A DNA stretch of 64,000 bases from Datnioides undecimradiatus (Eukaryota; Chordata; Actinopteri; Lobotiformes; Datnioididae): NCBI GenBank assembly GCA_008933995.1, contig WARS01000025.1:6059477-6123476 (forward strand). Direction: 5' to 3'. Position 1 is the stretch's first letter, and each line of letters begins with the position of its first letter. This document shows positions 10,701-22,706 of this stretch, in pieces. The translations under genes and the position numbers were made by a program. The notes under the pieces are model-generated. The model searched no databases, was not told the DNA's origin, and saw only the letters and a program-made list of their open reading frames with translations.

Positions 10701-13276
10701 CTAAATATAGACTTCAGGGGGAGAGAGAGAGCAAGAGAGTGAGGGAGCAGAGAAGAGGAAGAGGCAGAATTATCAAAGCAGCTTCTGGTCGGGCTCAGTT
10801 TGAATTAAATCCACTTTTTTATTCTTGCAAAAAGAGAAAGAAAGACAGAAACGGGGCGGAGAAGGAAGGAGACGAGCAGAAAGCAAGACAAAGGAATAAA
10901 GGAACGCGGCATAATTAGCTGAGACACCGATCGAGCCGGGGAGGCAAAGCAAACAGAAAGCGGTGGCCCGCTCGGTGCCACGTACCATTTGACTGCAGCA
11001 CATTCTCCCTGCTTCCACAGCTTTTTATACCTGCACGCTCCCCTCCTCTTTTATTTTCTGCTAACCGCCTCTGAAGCACCGAGCATTGTGCTTCCATTTC
11101 TGGGAGGGAAACGTTGAATTCGGCAGACGGAGGCCGCGTTGCGCATGTTTACCGCGCCGTACACTTTGGTTGGTTCATCAAAGTGTCCTCCGCAGGCTGC
11201 CTCTTCTTCTTCTCCAGCTCCAGAAGCATTGATTCTGCTGCTTTGTTAGCCTTTCTTTATAAAAACAACGCCTCCTTCACTACAGAGTTGTTGCACTTTG
11301 TGCGGCTTTGTGCAGTATTTTTCCCTAGGTGTGAATATTTATGTGTGGGTGCATGAATAGTATATGCTCTGCTTGTACACACATATATATATATATATTG
11401 TTCTCGCAGTGAGACCTCTTGTACATGTGCATGCATCTTCTATCAGCGTTGTTCCTTCAAAAGCAACAACGCTTGTCCACCTAATCCAGTCCCAGCGCTC
11501 TAATTGGCTAACTGCAGCCATCTTCTCTGCTCCGGGGAGCGTGGAGATTAGGGGGAGTGTGCGCTCTGAGCTGCCCGGCGCCTAAATGAGTCACGCTGTG
11601 GGTACGGCGTCTTCTTGGAGGGATAGACTGGAGCGCGCCCACACACACGAAATCAGACCCAGAGACGTGTTTCGCCAGACGTTCGCGCCCGAATCGACAC
11701 GTGACTGAGACGTACGCAGGTGGGGATGGCGACTGATGTCACGCGTTGAAACGCTCCCGTCGACCTTTACAAATCGGACTCGATGAGGCCGGAGTTACAC
11801 TCGCTCACCTGAGACTACCTGACTCCATGCCGGGAGGCGTCCTGCCCTCGTGTAAGCATCAATAATGGATGCAGCCCGCGGCTAAACACCATGTTAGCCT
11901 CTTCACAATGCTCAGAGTTCAGGCACACGCTTCTCCGCACACTACTGTACCGCGCCGCTCTGCTGTGGGCTCACGGCGCACTATTAAAGATGTGGATTAA
12001 ATCAGGCACTCCTGCTCCGGCTCGAACCGGAGGATGAGTGAGGTCTATTTTTAGCTCTAATTTGATCCATTACGAGACACGACGACTGATTTAATCGGGA
12101 TTTAATTAAGATGCTGAAAACGTGCGCCGGTATCGTGCTGCAATTAACGGTGCGCAGATGTGATTGTGATCGTTATAAACAAGTCGGGTATAGAAATTAT
12201 TAACGCCGGCTAATTCCTGGGGAAATATGACAGCGGCCAGGATATATCAGACAGAAAGCCATGATTTACCATTAATTGGCCGGTGAAGTGAACATATACA
12301 GCATCTGTGGGCAGAGTTCATCTCACATCCGGGTTGAGACCATTAGTTTCTGTAGTCAGTTCACTATTTAAGCCATTATTCAAGCAAAAACACCACCAGA
12401 ATGTGAGGACCTGCTGCTTTTCCTGTTTTATATCGCTGTAAATTGAACGTCAATGGATTTGTGACCGCTGACAATTGATAAAAAACAACGTAAACAAGCA
12501 AGCTGAGGACATCCTTCAGTGTGGCAGTCACTTATAACCGTTATACAGCAGCTGAACGGGACATTTTAAATGTTTATTAATGTAGAAATAGCAACTTCTC
12601 CGGCGAAGACAGTTCTTTTAGAATCAGAGCCGTGGTTCGCTGCATTATCATTCATGATGTGTTTACACGTCCACTTATTGCTGCCCACAGGGGCAGTCGC
12701 AGATGTTAAACACAAGAATTAACACTCTGCACTCTGTATGCACTTGCGGCTACTTCTCAGAGTGCTGTTAACCAAATATTCAGTGTTTACGTGCAGCTTC
12801 TAAAAGCTAAAACGGGGGATTTGCAGTAAAGAGGAATAATAATTTGTTAGCTGTAGCACTAAAATACTCTGTTAGCTTTAGCTTCTATGTCGCTCAGCTC
12901 CCTCATACTGCTCCTTCTCAGCGGCTACGATCAGGCAGGAGCTCCAAACTCTCCTCTGCCTCGATTTGAATCACTTGAACAGCCGTCCAGACCCTCCTGG
13001 ATCAGGGTTAATTAGTGTATGAGCATCTCCACTTACGGTTAAGAAGAAGAGATAATGGGTATGTATGGTCTCCTGAAGAATGGTCCCAATCAGTTCAACG
13101 CCGTGAAACATACAGCTGCCACACTGAGGGGGGGCAGAGCGTCTCGTTCAGCGATGCATCCCTCGTTACAATAACACAGTTTTAAGGCGGAAGGGCTGCA
13201 GGGTCGTTGCGAGAAGAGAAGGTGTTTCTTCAATAATACGGTAGGGTTTTTCATTTTTCTCTAATTTTTTTTTTGC
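7754..13276. other. Intronic DNA, no gene seen
   Basis: Open frames here are short and unlike known proteins. Small features: CpG-rich patch 7800-8110, GA-rich patches near 8590-8620 and 10719-10770, an (AT)n run at 11383-11398. The block 12040-12330 has at least five ATTA-core sites within 180 bp (TTTAATTAAG, GCAATTAACG, ATTATTAACG, GCTAATTCC, CATTAATTGG) and little simple repeat, so it is a reasonable candidate enhancer-type element. Confidence 0.45.
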
Positions 13277-13835
13277 CTCATAAATATTGAAGAGAGCAGC
13301 GGGATCAGAAGAGATTTGGATGTCGGCTGACAGGCGCACGACTGCTGGCAGAGTCTCTGTGGCTTGGCAGGAGAACGGGCCACATATCGCTGGTCTGTGT
13401 CAGGGTATGAGGCTCTCCGTGGCGCAGGCATGCATCAGAGATGAAGCTCAGACCTGACCAACACGTCTGCGCAGCCCACGTAAACTCACGCAGGCAGGTA
13501 AGGCACAGCTAGAGGTGTCTCGGCGTGAAGGAGACGCTGCGCCGTCGAGAGCTCATTCCTCTCAAGCGGACCCCAGGGAGAGGGAGTGGATGGAGGAGAT
13601 GTGAGGACAGGGCCACTTCTCTGCTGTCCTTGTTTTTCTGTCAGAGTGGCTCCGCTTCCAAACGTGAGCTGAGCCCCTAATGCCCACCAGACCGGCGCCG
13701 ACTTTTAAGGTTTCTGCACCGCTCCGAGGAGAAGCAAAGTCAAACTGCTGGGTGGAAAACAGCCAGAAGGTGCTTACTGATCATTTAAGTCTTCCCGTTC
13801 AAAGAAAACCTCCCGACTGCAAAACAAAAGCAGTA
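13277..13835 (+). repeat. Duplicated intronic element, copy B
   Basis: This is the direct partner of 2009-2575 at an offset of about 11267 bp. The core is 13308-13617. At 10 of the 13 core differences this copy has G or C where copy A has A or T, and at least four fit CpG-to-CpA decay in copy A. The CAG|GTAAGG donor-like site is kept at 13496-13504. After the inverted segment (13623-13659), AAACGTGAGCTGAG and CCTAATGCCCACCAGACC realign with copy A, then similarity fades by about 13835. No mobile-element ends are visible. Confidence 0.85.
13623..13659 (-). repeat. Micro-inverted segment of copy B
   Basis: GCTGTCCTTGTTTTTCTGTC and the following bases are the reverse complement of 2355-2390 with a few changes and one extra base. 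The left flank ends TCTCT in both copies. Which orientation is ancestral cannot be told from two copies. Confidence 0.85.
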
Positions 13836-16800
13836 CTTTCTCTGCCTCTGCGTCACCGAAAAGGCGTTTGATTCATTCACAGAACATCTATTCTCAATTA
13901 GGAGAGCGCGTATTGTTGAGCGGTGAGGGATGTATGAGTGAAATTGCATTAATCTGCTGCAGTTTGAGGAGGAAAGGATCTATTTGCATGTACCAGGAGA
14001 GGTGCTAGCTATAATCCCATTAATCAGCATAATTGGCCCATAATTGGTTCTCATCAAGTCCCTACAGATGCCATCACTCAAACCTCAACATCACTGCCAG
14101 GCATCTCAAACACTGGCGCCCTCTCCCCGCAGAGATGATGCAGGTTTGGTCTAATCCCCGCTGTTACAGCAGAGAAACAGGGCCGCCTGTCTGCGAAGGG
14201 TCACGAGAACGTAGCAGCGGCGCGCTCGCCAGCGTGCACGTGCAGCGGATTTTGCCGACTCCGCGTTTGGAGGAAGCCGTGCTATTATCCGGTAAACAGG
14301 CCACAGGTTTGACTGCAGAGACGAGCGCTCGCCGCAAACTCAAAACACAAACATCGTGCCCACGTATCCAAAAATAAGACTGGCAACAAAAGCGCTGACA
14401 GGATTCAGTCACTCCTCTTACAGCGTGCGTGTGTGTGTGTGTATTCAGGTCCTGTGTGAGCAGGTGGGCCCGTGTGACAAAACACTGTAATGGGAGCAGA
14501 CATGCACACCACGCCGCGGCGTCAGATGCGCGTCGCCTCGGGGAATCGGCCTTTCACAAACACGGCTCGCGAAAGGCAGACGTGTTGGTCACTTAAGGCC
14601 AGCGCTGGAGCTGCACGCCAGACATCACAACTGAATTCTTATTAAATCTGGGTGGGTTTGGATGAGAATAACTAAAACTAGAGGTAGGAATTAGATTTGC
14701 AATCGTGTTTCCAGGCTGAGGACGCAGGAACGCTACAGCTTTAAATCCCAATCTAATTAAAACCCACAACCCATCGCTGCAGCCTGAATATAACCGCACA
14801 ATATCTAATAACGACACATCCGACGTGCTGAAATAGGTGAAGTCTACTCTCATTTGCATACCTTAGTCTGCTCGTTTCAAATATTGATACAAGGCCGTTA
14901 AATTGGAAAGATTAAAGCCGCACCGACTGATATCTCCATCTTATCGACGGATCAGAGGGCTGCGTGTAACGTGAGCGTGAACCCGCAGAGATTTATCGCT
15001 CCGCTGCACGGTTTGCTGCAGTTTTATGAAGTGTTTTAGTGCCGTCCGACTTGTTGCTTTGGCGACGCTGCGATAAAGCCAGAGCACACTCCGATGAGGC
15101 TGAGCATTAAAGGTGCACGAAGCCTTTACCTGCAAGCGTGTGTGTGAGCGAGTATGCGGGTTAAGCTCTCCTTTGACGATGGCTGTGAATATATAAAATT
15201 GCATTTCATTTCATTACGAATCTACATTCGTACAGTCGTATCGCTTAGTGATCAGCCACTATTGATCAGAAAACGTCAGACTCTGGTGATCAAACAGTCC
15301 ACTGGCTATAACAAGCATGGCAAAGACTATACTGCAGAGGTGAAGAAGCGCTTTACTAGAGGTACACGTGCTGCAGGCGGCGAGGAAGAGGAGGAGGGGC
15401 GAACCAGGAGGACAATGCGACATCCCTGGTTGGGACGGGACTGGGCTGCTGCATGTGGGCGTGGACAGCTCTGAGCTTTTACATGACTTTAGTGAATTTA
15501 GTGTTTTTTACAAACAGATCCTGGCGTGCATGTCCAAGTTTTCCAAAACGACTCTTCCAGGCGGCGCAGAGTCGGCGTTGTGTTGTGACAGTGAAGACGG
15601 CGTAATCGTTTCACTAACGAAGAGACTGTTGACTCGCTGAACTGTAATTTACACAGTCCACTCGTGGCTGTTGAGTGATTGTCTTCCTCTTCTCGAACAT
15701 CTTTATCTTCGTACAGTCAGCAGCTCGAAGGGATTATATTAACCAAGCCGCGTTTCGGCCTTTGGGCGAGTTACGCGGAGATTTAACGTGCGTTATCTCA
15801 CACAATCTGCCGCCAGTGACGTTATCTGAAGCAGTCAGGAGACGGTTAGCACCTGCTGAAAGTGGCATGCATCCTGCATGAATGTTTTCGACATAATAGC
15901 AAAGATGAAGGTGAGTGAGAAGATGCACTAAGTGTCCCTCAGATGAGCTTATGTTGAAGCCTCTCTGGGCGCAGACAGCCATTCCCTTCCCAGCCTCACT
16001 GTGTGTCTGCCTTTGATGCACATCTGCGTCTGAGTGTACTGTACGTTTGTCTGGGGAGGTGTGCTGCTCATGTCAGACAAAAGGAAACATGCACTTGCTC
16101 TTTGTTGATCAGTATAACAATCTAACCTTGAGCAACCAAAAGCATCTTCCTGTGCACTGGAGCGCACTGCAAAACAAAGCAAACACGAGCGAGGAGAGGA
16201 GAGAGGAGGAGAAGGTTAGGGAGGGAGGTAAGGAAGCGCCGAGGCAAATACACTGACAGGCATTCTTCTTCTTCTTCAGTAAACTGATAGGTAGAAAAGT
16301 TTTCCTGAGCCGGCAGAGCGTGGAGTTTATCAAAATAACCGAGGGTAAAACGGTGACACGGCGAAATTTCTCATGTGCGCAGGAATCAAACAAGCGCCGG
16401 CGTGCAATTCTGTGGAATCGGGTGATAACATGAAAATCCAACAACAGCCTGTTTTCCTCCCGTTTTAATGTTGTACAGTGGAAAAAAGATTCTGGGGCGG
16501 ATTACGGGGGAAACACAGGGACGCCGGGAAAAACAAGATAAACAAAAGCACTTCTGAGAGATAATTTGTAGAGCTTTTCAAACTATGAAGTGACTGTGAG
16601 GTATCTGCCCACTTGAACTTCACGTCGGTGTGGACGCAGACATTTGGATTACACCTCTGGAGAGACACAAGTCAGCAGGGCTGCCATGTTATTAACAGGA
16701 ACCCTATTAAAACCTGTCAACTATCCAATAAAATTAAACTTTCATTTAATTAATAAAGAAAAATCCCAAAATGTTGCAGCACACGGTTTTTTCTTATTTG

Positions 16801-19800
16801 CCTTCTGTCCTCGGTAAAGGTTTAGACCATTTCGCGGAGTGTCGACGGTCTCTTTGGAGACTTCCTGCTGCCTTAATACGCTTTTAAAACTATTTTACAA
16901 AAAGCTTAAGTCTAAACGTCGAGTTTATCTCAGATAATATCGAAAAGGTTCAGGAAAAGAAACAAAATAGGACATAATTCACACTTTTGACCTTCAATTA
17001 AGAGGATCTGCTAATTTAATGTGTATAAAAGTTCCCGTTTAACAGTGTTTCGTAAAGTCTGCACACTTCTGGTGACAGACATCAAACAGAAGTGACGCTT
17101 CCTGTGCATCTCAGTGAAAGCCAAGATGACTCACTCGACGTCCCGAGTTGTGAGACTGCGTGTCGTCATCTTGTTTGAGGATAAGATGCGACCTAATCGA
17201 CGCCGCAGCAAAACCGGGGCACGGCTAAAGATTTTTAAAAAATAGAAATAACTGAGTTTACGTTAAAAAGTAATAAACCAGATTAAAACTGTTGATCGTG
17301 CGTGTTGTGTTGTGACCCGCACCCACCGCCTGACCAAGACATTTGCTGCATTGCACCATGCGCTTTACAATTAAACCTGCGTGTCACATACAAGACCTGC
17401 AAAGATTTAATTTTTCACAGCCTGTGGGCTTCTTATGAAACCCGTTACCTGTGTCGGCCGAGACCTGAGCGCCGACATCGAATAGGCTGCGGCGAGCTCC
17501 CGTCTATCCAATTCACAGCATAGTATTGCCGGTTTAGATAAGTGCATACACTTTCAGGCGTAATATCATTATCTTTCAAATTGAATACTTGTGGTGTCAG
17601 GCTTATTTACGCTGCGCGCCGGAAATAATGATACAGACAATCTGACATTAAGATAGCTTTGCCTCATTCGGCAGGTCACAGTTTGAGATAGCGTAGCGGC
17701 CTCTGCACATTCAATTCCCCGTCCCACTGATGTGGCAAAGATGGAACATTTCATTAGGGGCTTGGATAAACAGAATCAGAGCTCTGATGTGTCTGTGTGA
17801 GCACGCTGCCTAAGCAGACTAAGCTGTTGTCTTGCTATTACCTAAAGCCACAGAGAGCAGCGGCGACACAGATTGGATCTGTGATTGCCGAGACCTCCTG
17901 GACTAAATTGTTGCTCGAATATTACGGAGACATGATGGTCAAAATCAGTCCAAAGCTGCGGGACGCGTTCGGAGTTTCTGGCCAAATTTCTCCGGCGGCC
18001 CTCTGGGCGTCATTCGCGGTCGACCCGGGTGACTGCACGCCCTGCCGTCTGCAGTGTCCCGGCTCATTTGACCGGACTTGATGGAAAAACACAGGGGAGG
18101 AAGGATGAAGAGAGGAACAAACATTTACTTCAAAAAAGGAACAGAAATGGCTGGTGTGAGGAATCAGATGTGAGAGTCATCCCTAGTCTTAGCCTCAACC
18201 CCTGAAACCTGATTCGCGAGCACAACAAATAAGCATCGACTTCGCTTTTACTCTGGATTTTGCTCTGCTCTGTTCCTCTGTCTCAGTGCCTTCCTTCTCC
18301 CCGGCTTCAGCATCCAACAGGAGCCAATTACTCATACAGCCCCAGTAATTAGCATGAGGGATGGTGAAGCCTAATGCCGCTAAGACTGGAGCATTGTGAC
18401 AGCGAAACTGTCTCTAATGAGACCGACCCTGGGGATTCTCCACTCTCGTCTCTGGCCCTCGCTGACTGCTCTGGTCTCCGCGATGGATGGCGCTAATCGC
18501 TACAACCGAAACTGTGTCACGTCCAAGACCATCGCACAAGTCCGATAACCACGTCAAACGAGAGGGTAGTGTACTGAAATGCACACAAATTTACACATAA
18601 TTAAACATGCAGATTAAAGCCGCTGGGTGCATCGGTTTTTATGTTACAATCACATTTTACACATCCTGGCTTTGAACTTTCAGCTTTGTCGACCTCTCTT
18701 TTAGCTTTGTTTTGGTCTCCACCATCTCCTGAGGGACACGTCTATCTTCTTACTGCTAACTTGCTCACTTTGTCTGGTGTTTGACGCTGGGCAGGTGGTG
18801 TAACAGTGGACTTATGCTGCTCCAAATGAGGAAGATGAGGGCAACTGAAACAAAACCAAAACAAGAAGCTTAAAGGAGCCAAAATGCAAGGGCAACTGCA
18901 GAGTTCCGTGTCACTATTCACATTACTCATGGTCAGTAGTCCGATTAGATAATTTAATATTCATGAGGATGTGTTGCAGGAGACGGAAATATGATAAAAA
19001 CAGGTGAACTGTTTGTGTTTATTTATCTATTTCACTTAGTTTTAGTGTCTTAATATAAACAAACGCTTCCCTTGTTTGTTGCAGTCGCACTTTTATAAGT
19101 AAAAGCAGGTCAACCGGTCCAAATCTGTGTGACCTTTGCGTTGGAGCATCAAAACAGTGAAAGACAGCAGACGGAGCTGTTCACCTGACAGAAGTGATTC
19201 TACAGATTGATGAATACCCCAGATCTGTTAATCGAGTTATCCTTCCCCTGATTATGACCTTGATACAAGTCAGATAACATGATTAAGATGTTCACATGTC
19301 ATGTAATCAAATTACTGGGGCACGTTTTAATTCTGAATAATCGTTACCCCGGCGGCGTGTTCGTGTGTGTGGGCGGGCGGCCGCTCAGGAGGGAAGGATT
19401 CGGTCCACAGCGGGCCAAAGAAATGCCCTTTTGGCCGCAAATGCTCTGGCTGTGAATATTAAGGCCGCGGGTGCGCGTGTCCCCGAGCTGCTCTGTGGAC
19501 CAAATCAAACACACCTCCCTGTCCTCGGTCTGCAGGCAGTGTCTGAGCCACCAGTCATGAAAGGAGGCTGACAGGACACATCAAAGGTCAGTTATTACTC
19601 TTTGTGTCAGGAAACCATGAAAACTTGGGTGAGTAAAGTTTTAGACTTTTGCAATAAGACTGTAGGACTTATTATAGGCTGTTATGTATTTAGCATCACA
19701 TGTCTTAGATCATCTGCTCGCTCTGGCCTTGGACATGCAGCTTTACCCTCGGTGTTTCAGGCTCATCAAGAGCATATTTATGACCTTTTGCAGGATGTAA

Positions 19801-19910
19801 TCGCAGCAGTGCGCCGGTTTCATGGTCTGAATATTGATGGTTATCGTGCAAAGTACACATGTTTCGTCTACAGTATGGTATTCAAACAGAGTAGTGTGGT
19901 TAAATATTGC
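13836..19910. other. Intronic DNA, no gene seen
   Basis: No coding sequence is recognised. Stretches of balanced composition with ATTA cores and octamers are at 13900-14080 (octamer 13982-13989; CATTAATCAGCATAATTGGC), 14840-14900 (octamer 14852-14859), 17550-17760, 18290-18430 (CCAATTACTC, GTAATTAGC) and 19200-19345 (TTAATCGAGTTATCC, AATCAAATTACTGG). They look like noncoding-element candidates. A CpG-rich patch with GGGCGGGCGGCCGC is at about 19370-19384. Confidence 0.4.
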
Positions 19911-20316
19911 AGAGCGAAGAAGAAGATGAAGATGGAGAAGAAGCAGAAGGAGATGGAGAAGAAGAAAGGGGCAGAGAAGAAGAAGACAAGCATGGGGAAG
20001 GAAGAGAAGTAGCAGAGGAGAGAGAAGGAGCCAGAGAAGAAGGAGGAAAAGGAGAAGAAGAAAAAACAAAGAAGGAGAAGAAGGAGATGAGGAGGGGGAG
20101 ATGGAGAAGAAGGAGGAGAAGAAAAAGAAGAAGAAGAAGGACGAGGGAGATAAGGAGGAAGAGAAGAAGAAGGAGGAGGAGATGGAGAAGGAGGAGAAGA
20201 AGAAGAAGAAGACGGAGGACGAGGGAGATAAGGAGGAGGAGAAGAAGAAGAAAAAGAAGGAGGAGGAGGAGATGGAGAAGAAGAAGAAGAAAAAGAAGAA
20301 GAAAAAGAAGAAGAAA
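19911..20316 (+). repeat. Long polypurine (GAA/GAG) tract
   Basis: About 400 bases are almost entirely A and G on the plus strand, so long open frames appear on both strands (Lys/Glu/Arg-rich on plus, Phe/Ser/Leu-rich on minus). These are composition artefacts, not genes. The mirror-like purine repeat could form triplex (H-) DNA. In magi2 pre-mRNA it would be a CU-rich tract of the type bound by polypyrimidine-tract proteins. Confidence 0.95.
20141..20296 (+). repeat. 78-bp minisatellite unit inside the purine tract
   Basis: ACGAGGGAGATAAGGAGG starts at 20141 and again at 20219, exactly 78 bp later. The rest of the unit, including a GGAGGAGATGGAGAAG word, follows in order. The second unit has a short extra AAG-type insertion. 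A less clear third relative (GATGAGG...GAGATGGAGAAG) lies just before 20141. Confidence 0.75.
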
Positions 20317-21060
20317 TGTTGTTTTACCATAAAAGTCTTATAAAGTTGACACTAGCTCACGGCGCTAACGTTAGCTTAATTAGCTAACTAGCCCCAGACT
20401 GTTAAATCTGCCAGACACAGCTGTCATTTAAGCTGTTCACCATCTAGAAACACGGAGCTGCTTCTGTTTGAATCAAAATACTAAGGTTTTCCAATAAACT
20501 GCACATTTGGCAAGAACAGACAGCCTGACTGTCCTGGCAACGGCCACTAAATGGGGGCGGGGCTTAGCCGACAATTTCACCTGACTGACAGCTTACTCAA
20601 CACGGCTGCGCACAGACGCAACAAAAGCATGTGCTGCTTGGAGGCCACCGCACAAGTGTCTTTAATGGCAGCACCGCGGTGTGTTTCGAGTGCGAGGCAA
20701 AAAGCATATCACACTTCCACTTTAAAGCAGGATAAGTGACTCTAAAGCCTCTCTGCGTTACATTATGTATTTCCCCATCGTCGGTCACAATGTGCCGCTC
20801 CAGATAAACACCCAGAATGCTAATCTCCGTTCTGTCATTGTTTAAAAAGGAGGCAGAAAACACTTTTTTGTGAAGTTCGGGCCAAGTTCAGAATGATGGC
20901 CCACGGTCTGCGGTTCCATTTACCTCTCCAGAGATAAGGCCGGCGCACTCTCAGCTCGCCGGCGAGCCACGGCTTGCGCAGTGCACCTCTCTGTGCTGTC
21001 CTGCCAAAATGGATACCGAGCATTTAGAGGAAAGATAGCGCTTTGAGTATGGCTTCGAAA

Positions 21061-21085
21061 ACACACACACACACACACACACACA
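21061..21085 (+). repeat. (AC)n microsatellite
   Basis: About 12 uninterrupted AC units; in the magi2 transcript this is a UG repeat. Confidence 0.95.
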
Positions 21086-22298
21086 ACACTCGAGGAACGC
21101 TTAATGAAGGATTTCTTCTCTGCTGACTGTTTTTTTTTTTTTTTCCCCGACAGTGCGTGAAAAGGGATGGAGGCAATAACTGCAGCCGCCCCACAGGAGC
21201 AAAGGGAAGGTTCAAGTGTCCCAGATACGCGCCGACTCCGTGAAGTCCCACGGCACTTTTGTTGTGATGACATATTCTTTCTGAATACGGGATGATGGCG
21301 TGAAAATGTACATATTAGGCGCGAGGATCGGGTGAATTTTCACGGTGGAAACTCCTAAATAGCAGCTTCCTTCATCAATCAGACGCAGCTAAATGTGTAA
21401 TTTGTCAGACATGCTGCACACTAACAGGCTGTGTCCCATAGAAACGTCCCACCTCTGACTGACCGAGCTGAATTTTGCCTCTTTGCGCCCTTGGGCTCTG
21501 TGTTGACAGCGCCGTGTGAACACGACATACTTAGACTACTCCTCGTGGACACAATTAAGCGAGTCGAGGTCCAGTTTTTACACTCTCTTACCCACCAGTT
21601 TTGATTACCTCCAGTTTCCAATTTAAAGGCGCTGTCGTTTTCCCATCACCAACACCCCACAGATGTGTTCCCAGAAAAGCCGGCGGGCTGTCACATGTCA
21701 TGGGAGCGAGGTGGTGCAGCGGAGCTCCGCCGAGATCCCCGACGCTGAGCCGTCAACGCCTCGGCTCTCATTCACAAAGAGGAGTAAGTTACAAATTTAA
21801 TGAGTTGCCGCGGCGAAAGCGTGGAAAATGGCTGCGTGTTGGCTTCAGATGTCGCAAGAGCTTCTCGATTTAAAAAAAAAAAGTAAATAAAATATTGTGT
21901 CATATCAGATTTGTGTCAAATCCTAAACTGGCAGACGTCTCCAGAGCAGGATCAAGGTTTCACATTTCTTCCAGTGTCTCCCTCTTCCACCCCTAGATCA
22001 TTATATCGAGGACGGTGCAGGAAGCTCCCACGACAGCATCGCGGTGAGGTGACCGCAGGCGGGCCACCTGATGGATTTGTCTATCTGACACCATTACTGG
22101 ACTGACACGGGCGGAGGACAGCCGGAGTTTTGTCTTTGTGTGATGAAGGCCAATTAGGGAGCAAATCTCACACCTCACCCCCGTCACGTCTGCGGGCTAC
22201 ATCTGCCGACGAGCATCCGGCATCGTGTCACGCTCACCACCCGGGCACATCCGCATCTGTGTCCCGCCTTGTCAGTCAACCCCTCCCTTCACCTCCAG

Positions 22299-22299
<1 letters not shown>

Positions 22300-22335
<36 letters not shown>
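22300..22335 (+). repeat. (CA)n microsatellite
   Basis: About 18 CA units; a UG repeat in magi2 pre-mRNA, the kind of site bound by UG-binding splicing factors (inference). Confidence 0.96.
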
Positions 22336-22337
<2 letters not shown>

Positions 22338-22691
22338 GCTCACACTCACACCTCCCCTACGTAAATGCCCGCCTCCTCAAGAGAAGGTGAGCGACGGCAG
22401 GCTTGTCAAAGTAACACACGTCTGGAAAAAGTCAGAGATCGCGCGGGTCGTTGCTTATTTTCGTGGCATCAGACGTGGGCTCAGGTCCTCATCTCCACGA
22501 GCAGCACGCCCGCTTTTCCCTTTTCCCTTTTCCCGAAAGTGGGAAGAAGCAGACAGAGTGGAAATCAAAGGCGAAGAGAAAGCCGGATGAGAGTTTAAGA
22601 GGAGTCGAGCCTTTGACGCAGACGGGGAGTGGAATCAGTTGCCATGGAAACCCCACCCTGCCTCCAATGAGTCAATGAGTAAGTGAGGAGA

Positions 22692-22706
22692 GGGGGGGGG
22701 GGGGGG
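22692..22706 (+). repeat. G15 homopolymer
   Basis: Fifteen consecutive G within a GA-rich stretch. Length is probably unstable and prone to sequencing error. Confidence 0.9.

Noticed and set aside
19743..20343. Long Lys/Glu/Arg-rich and Phe/Ser/Leu-rich open frames on both strands
   Set aside because: They come from the purine tract; stop codons are rare in GAA/GAG repeats in any frame.
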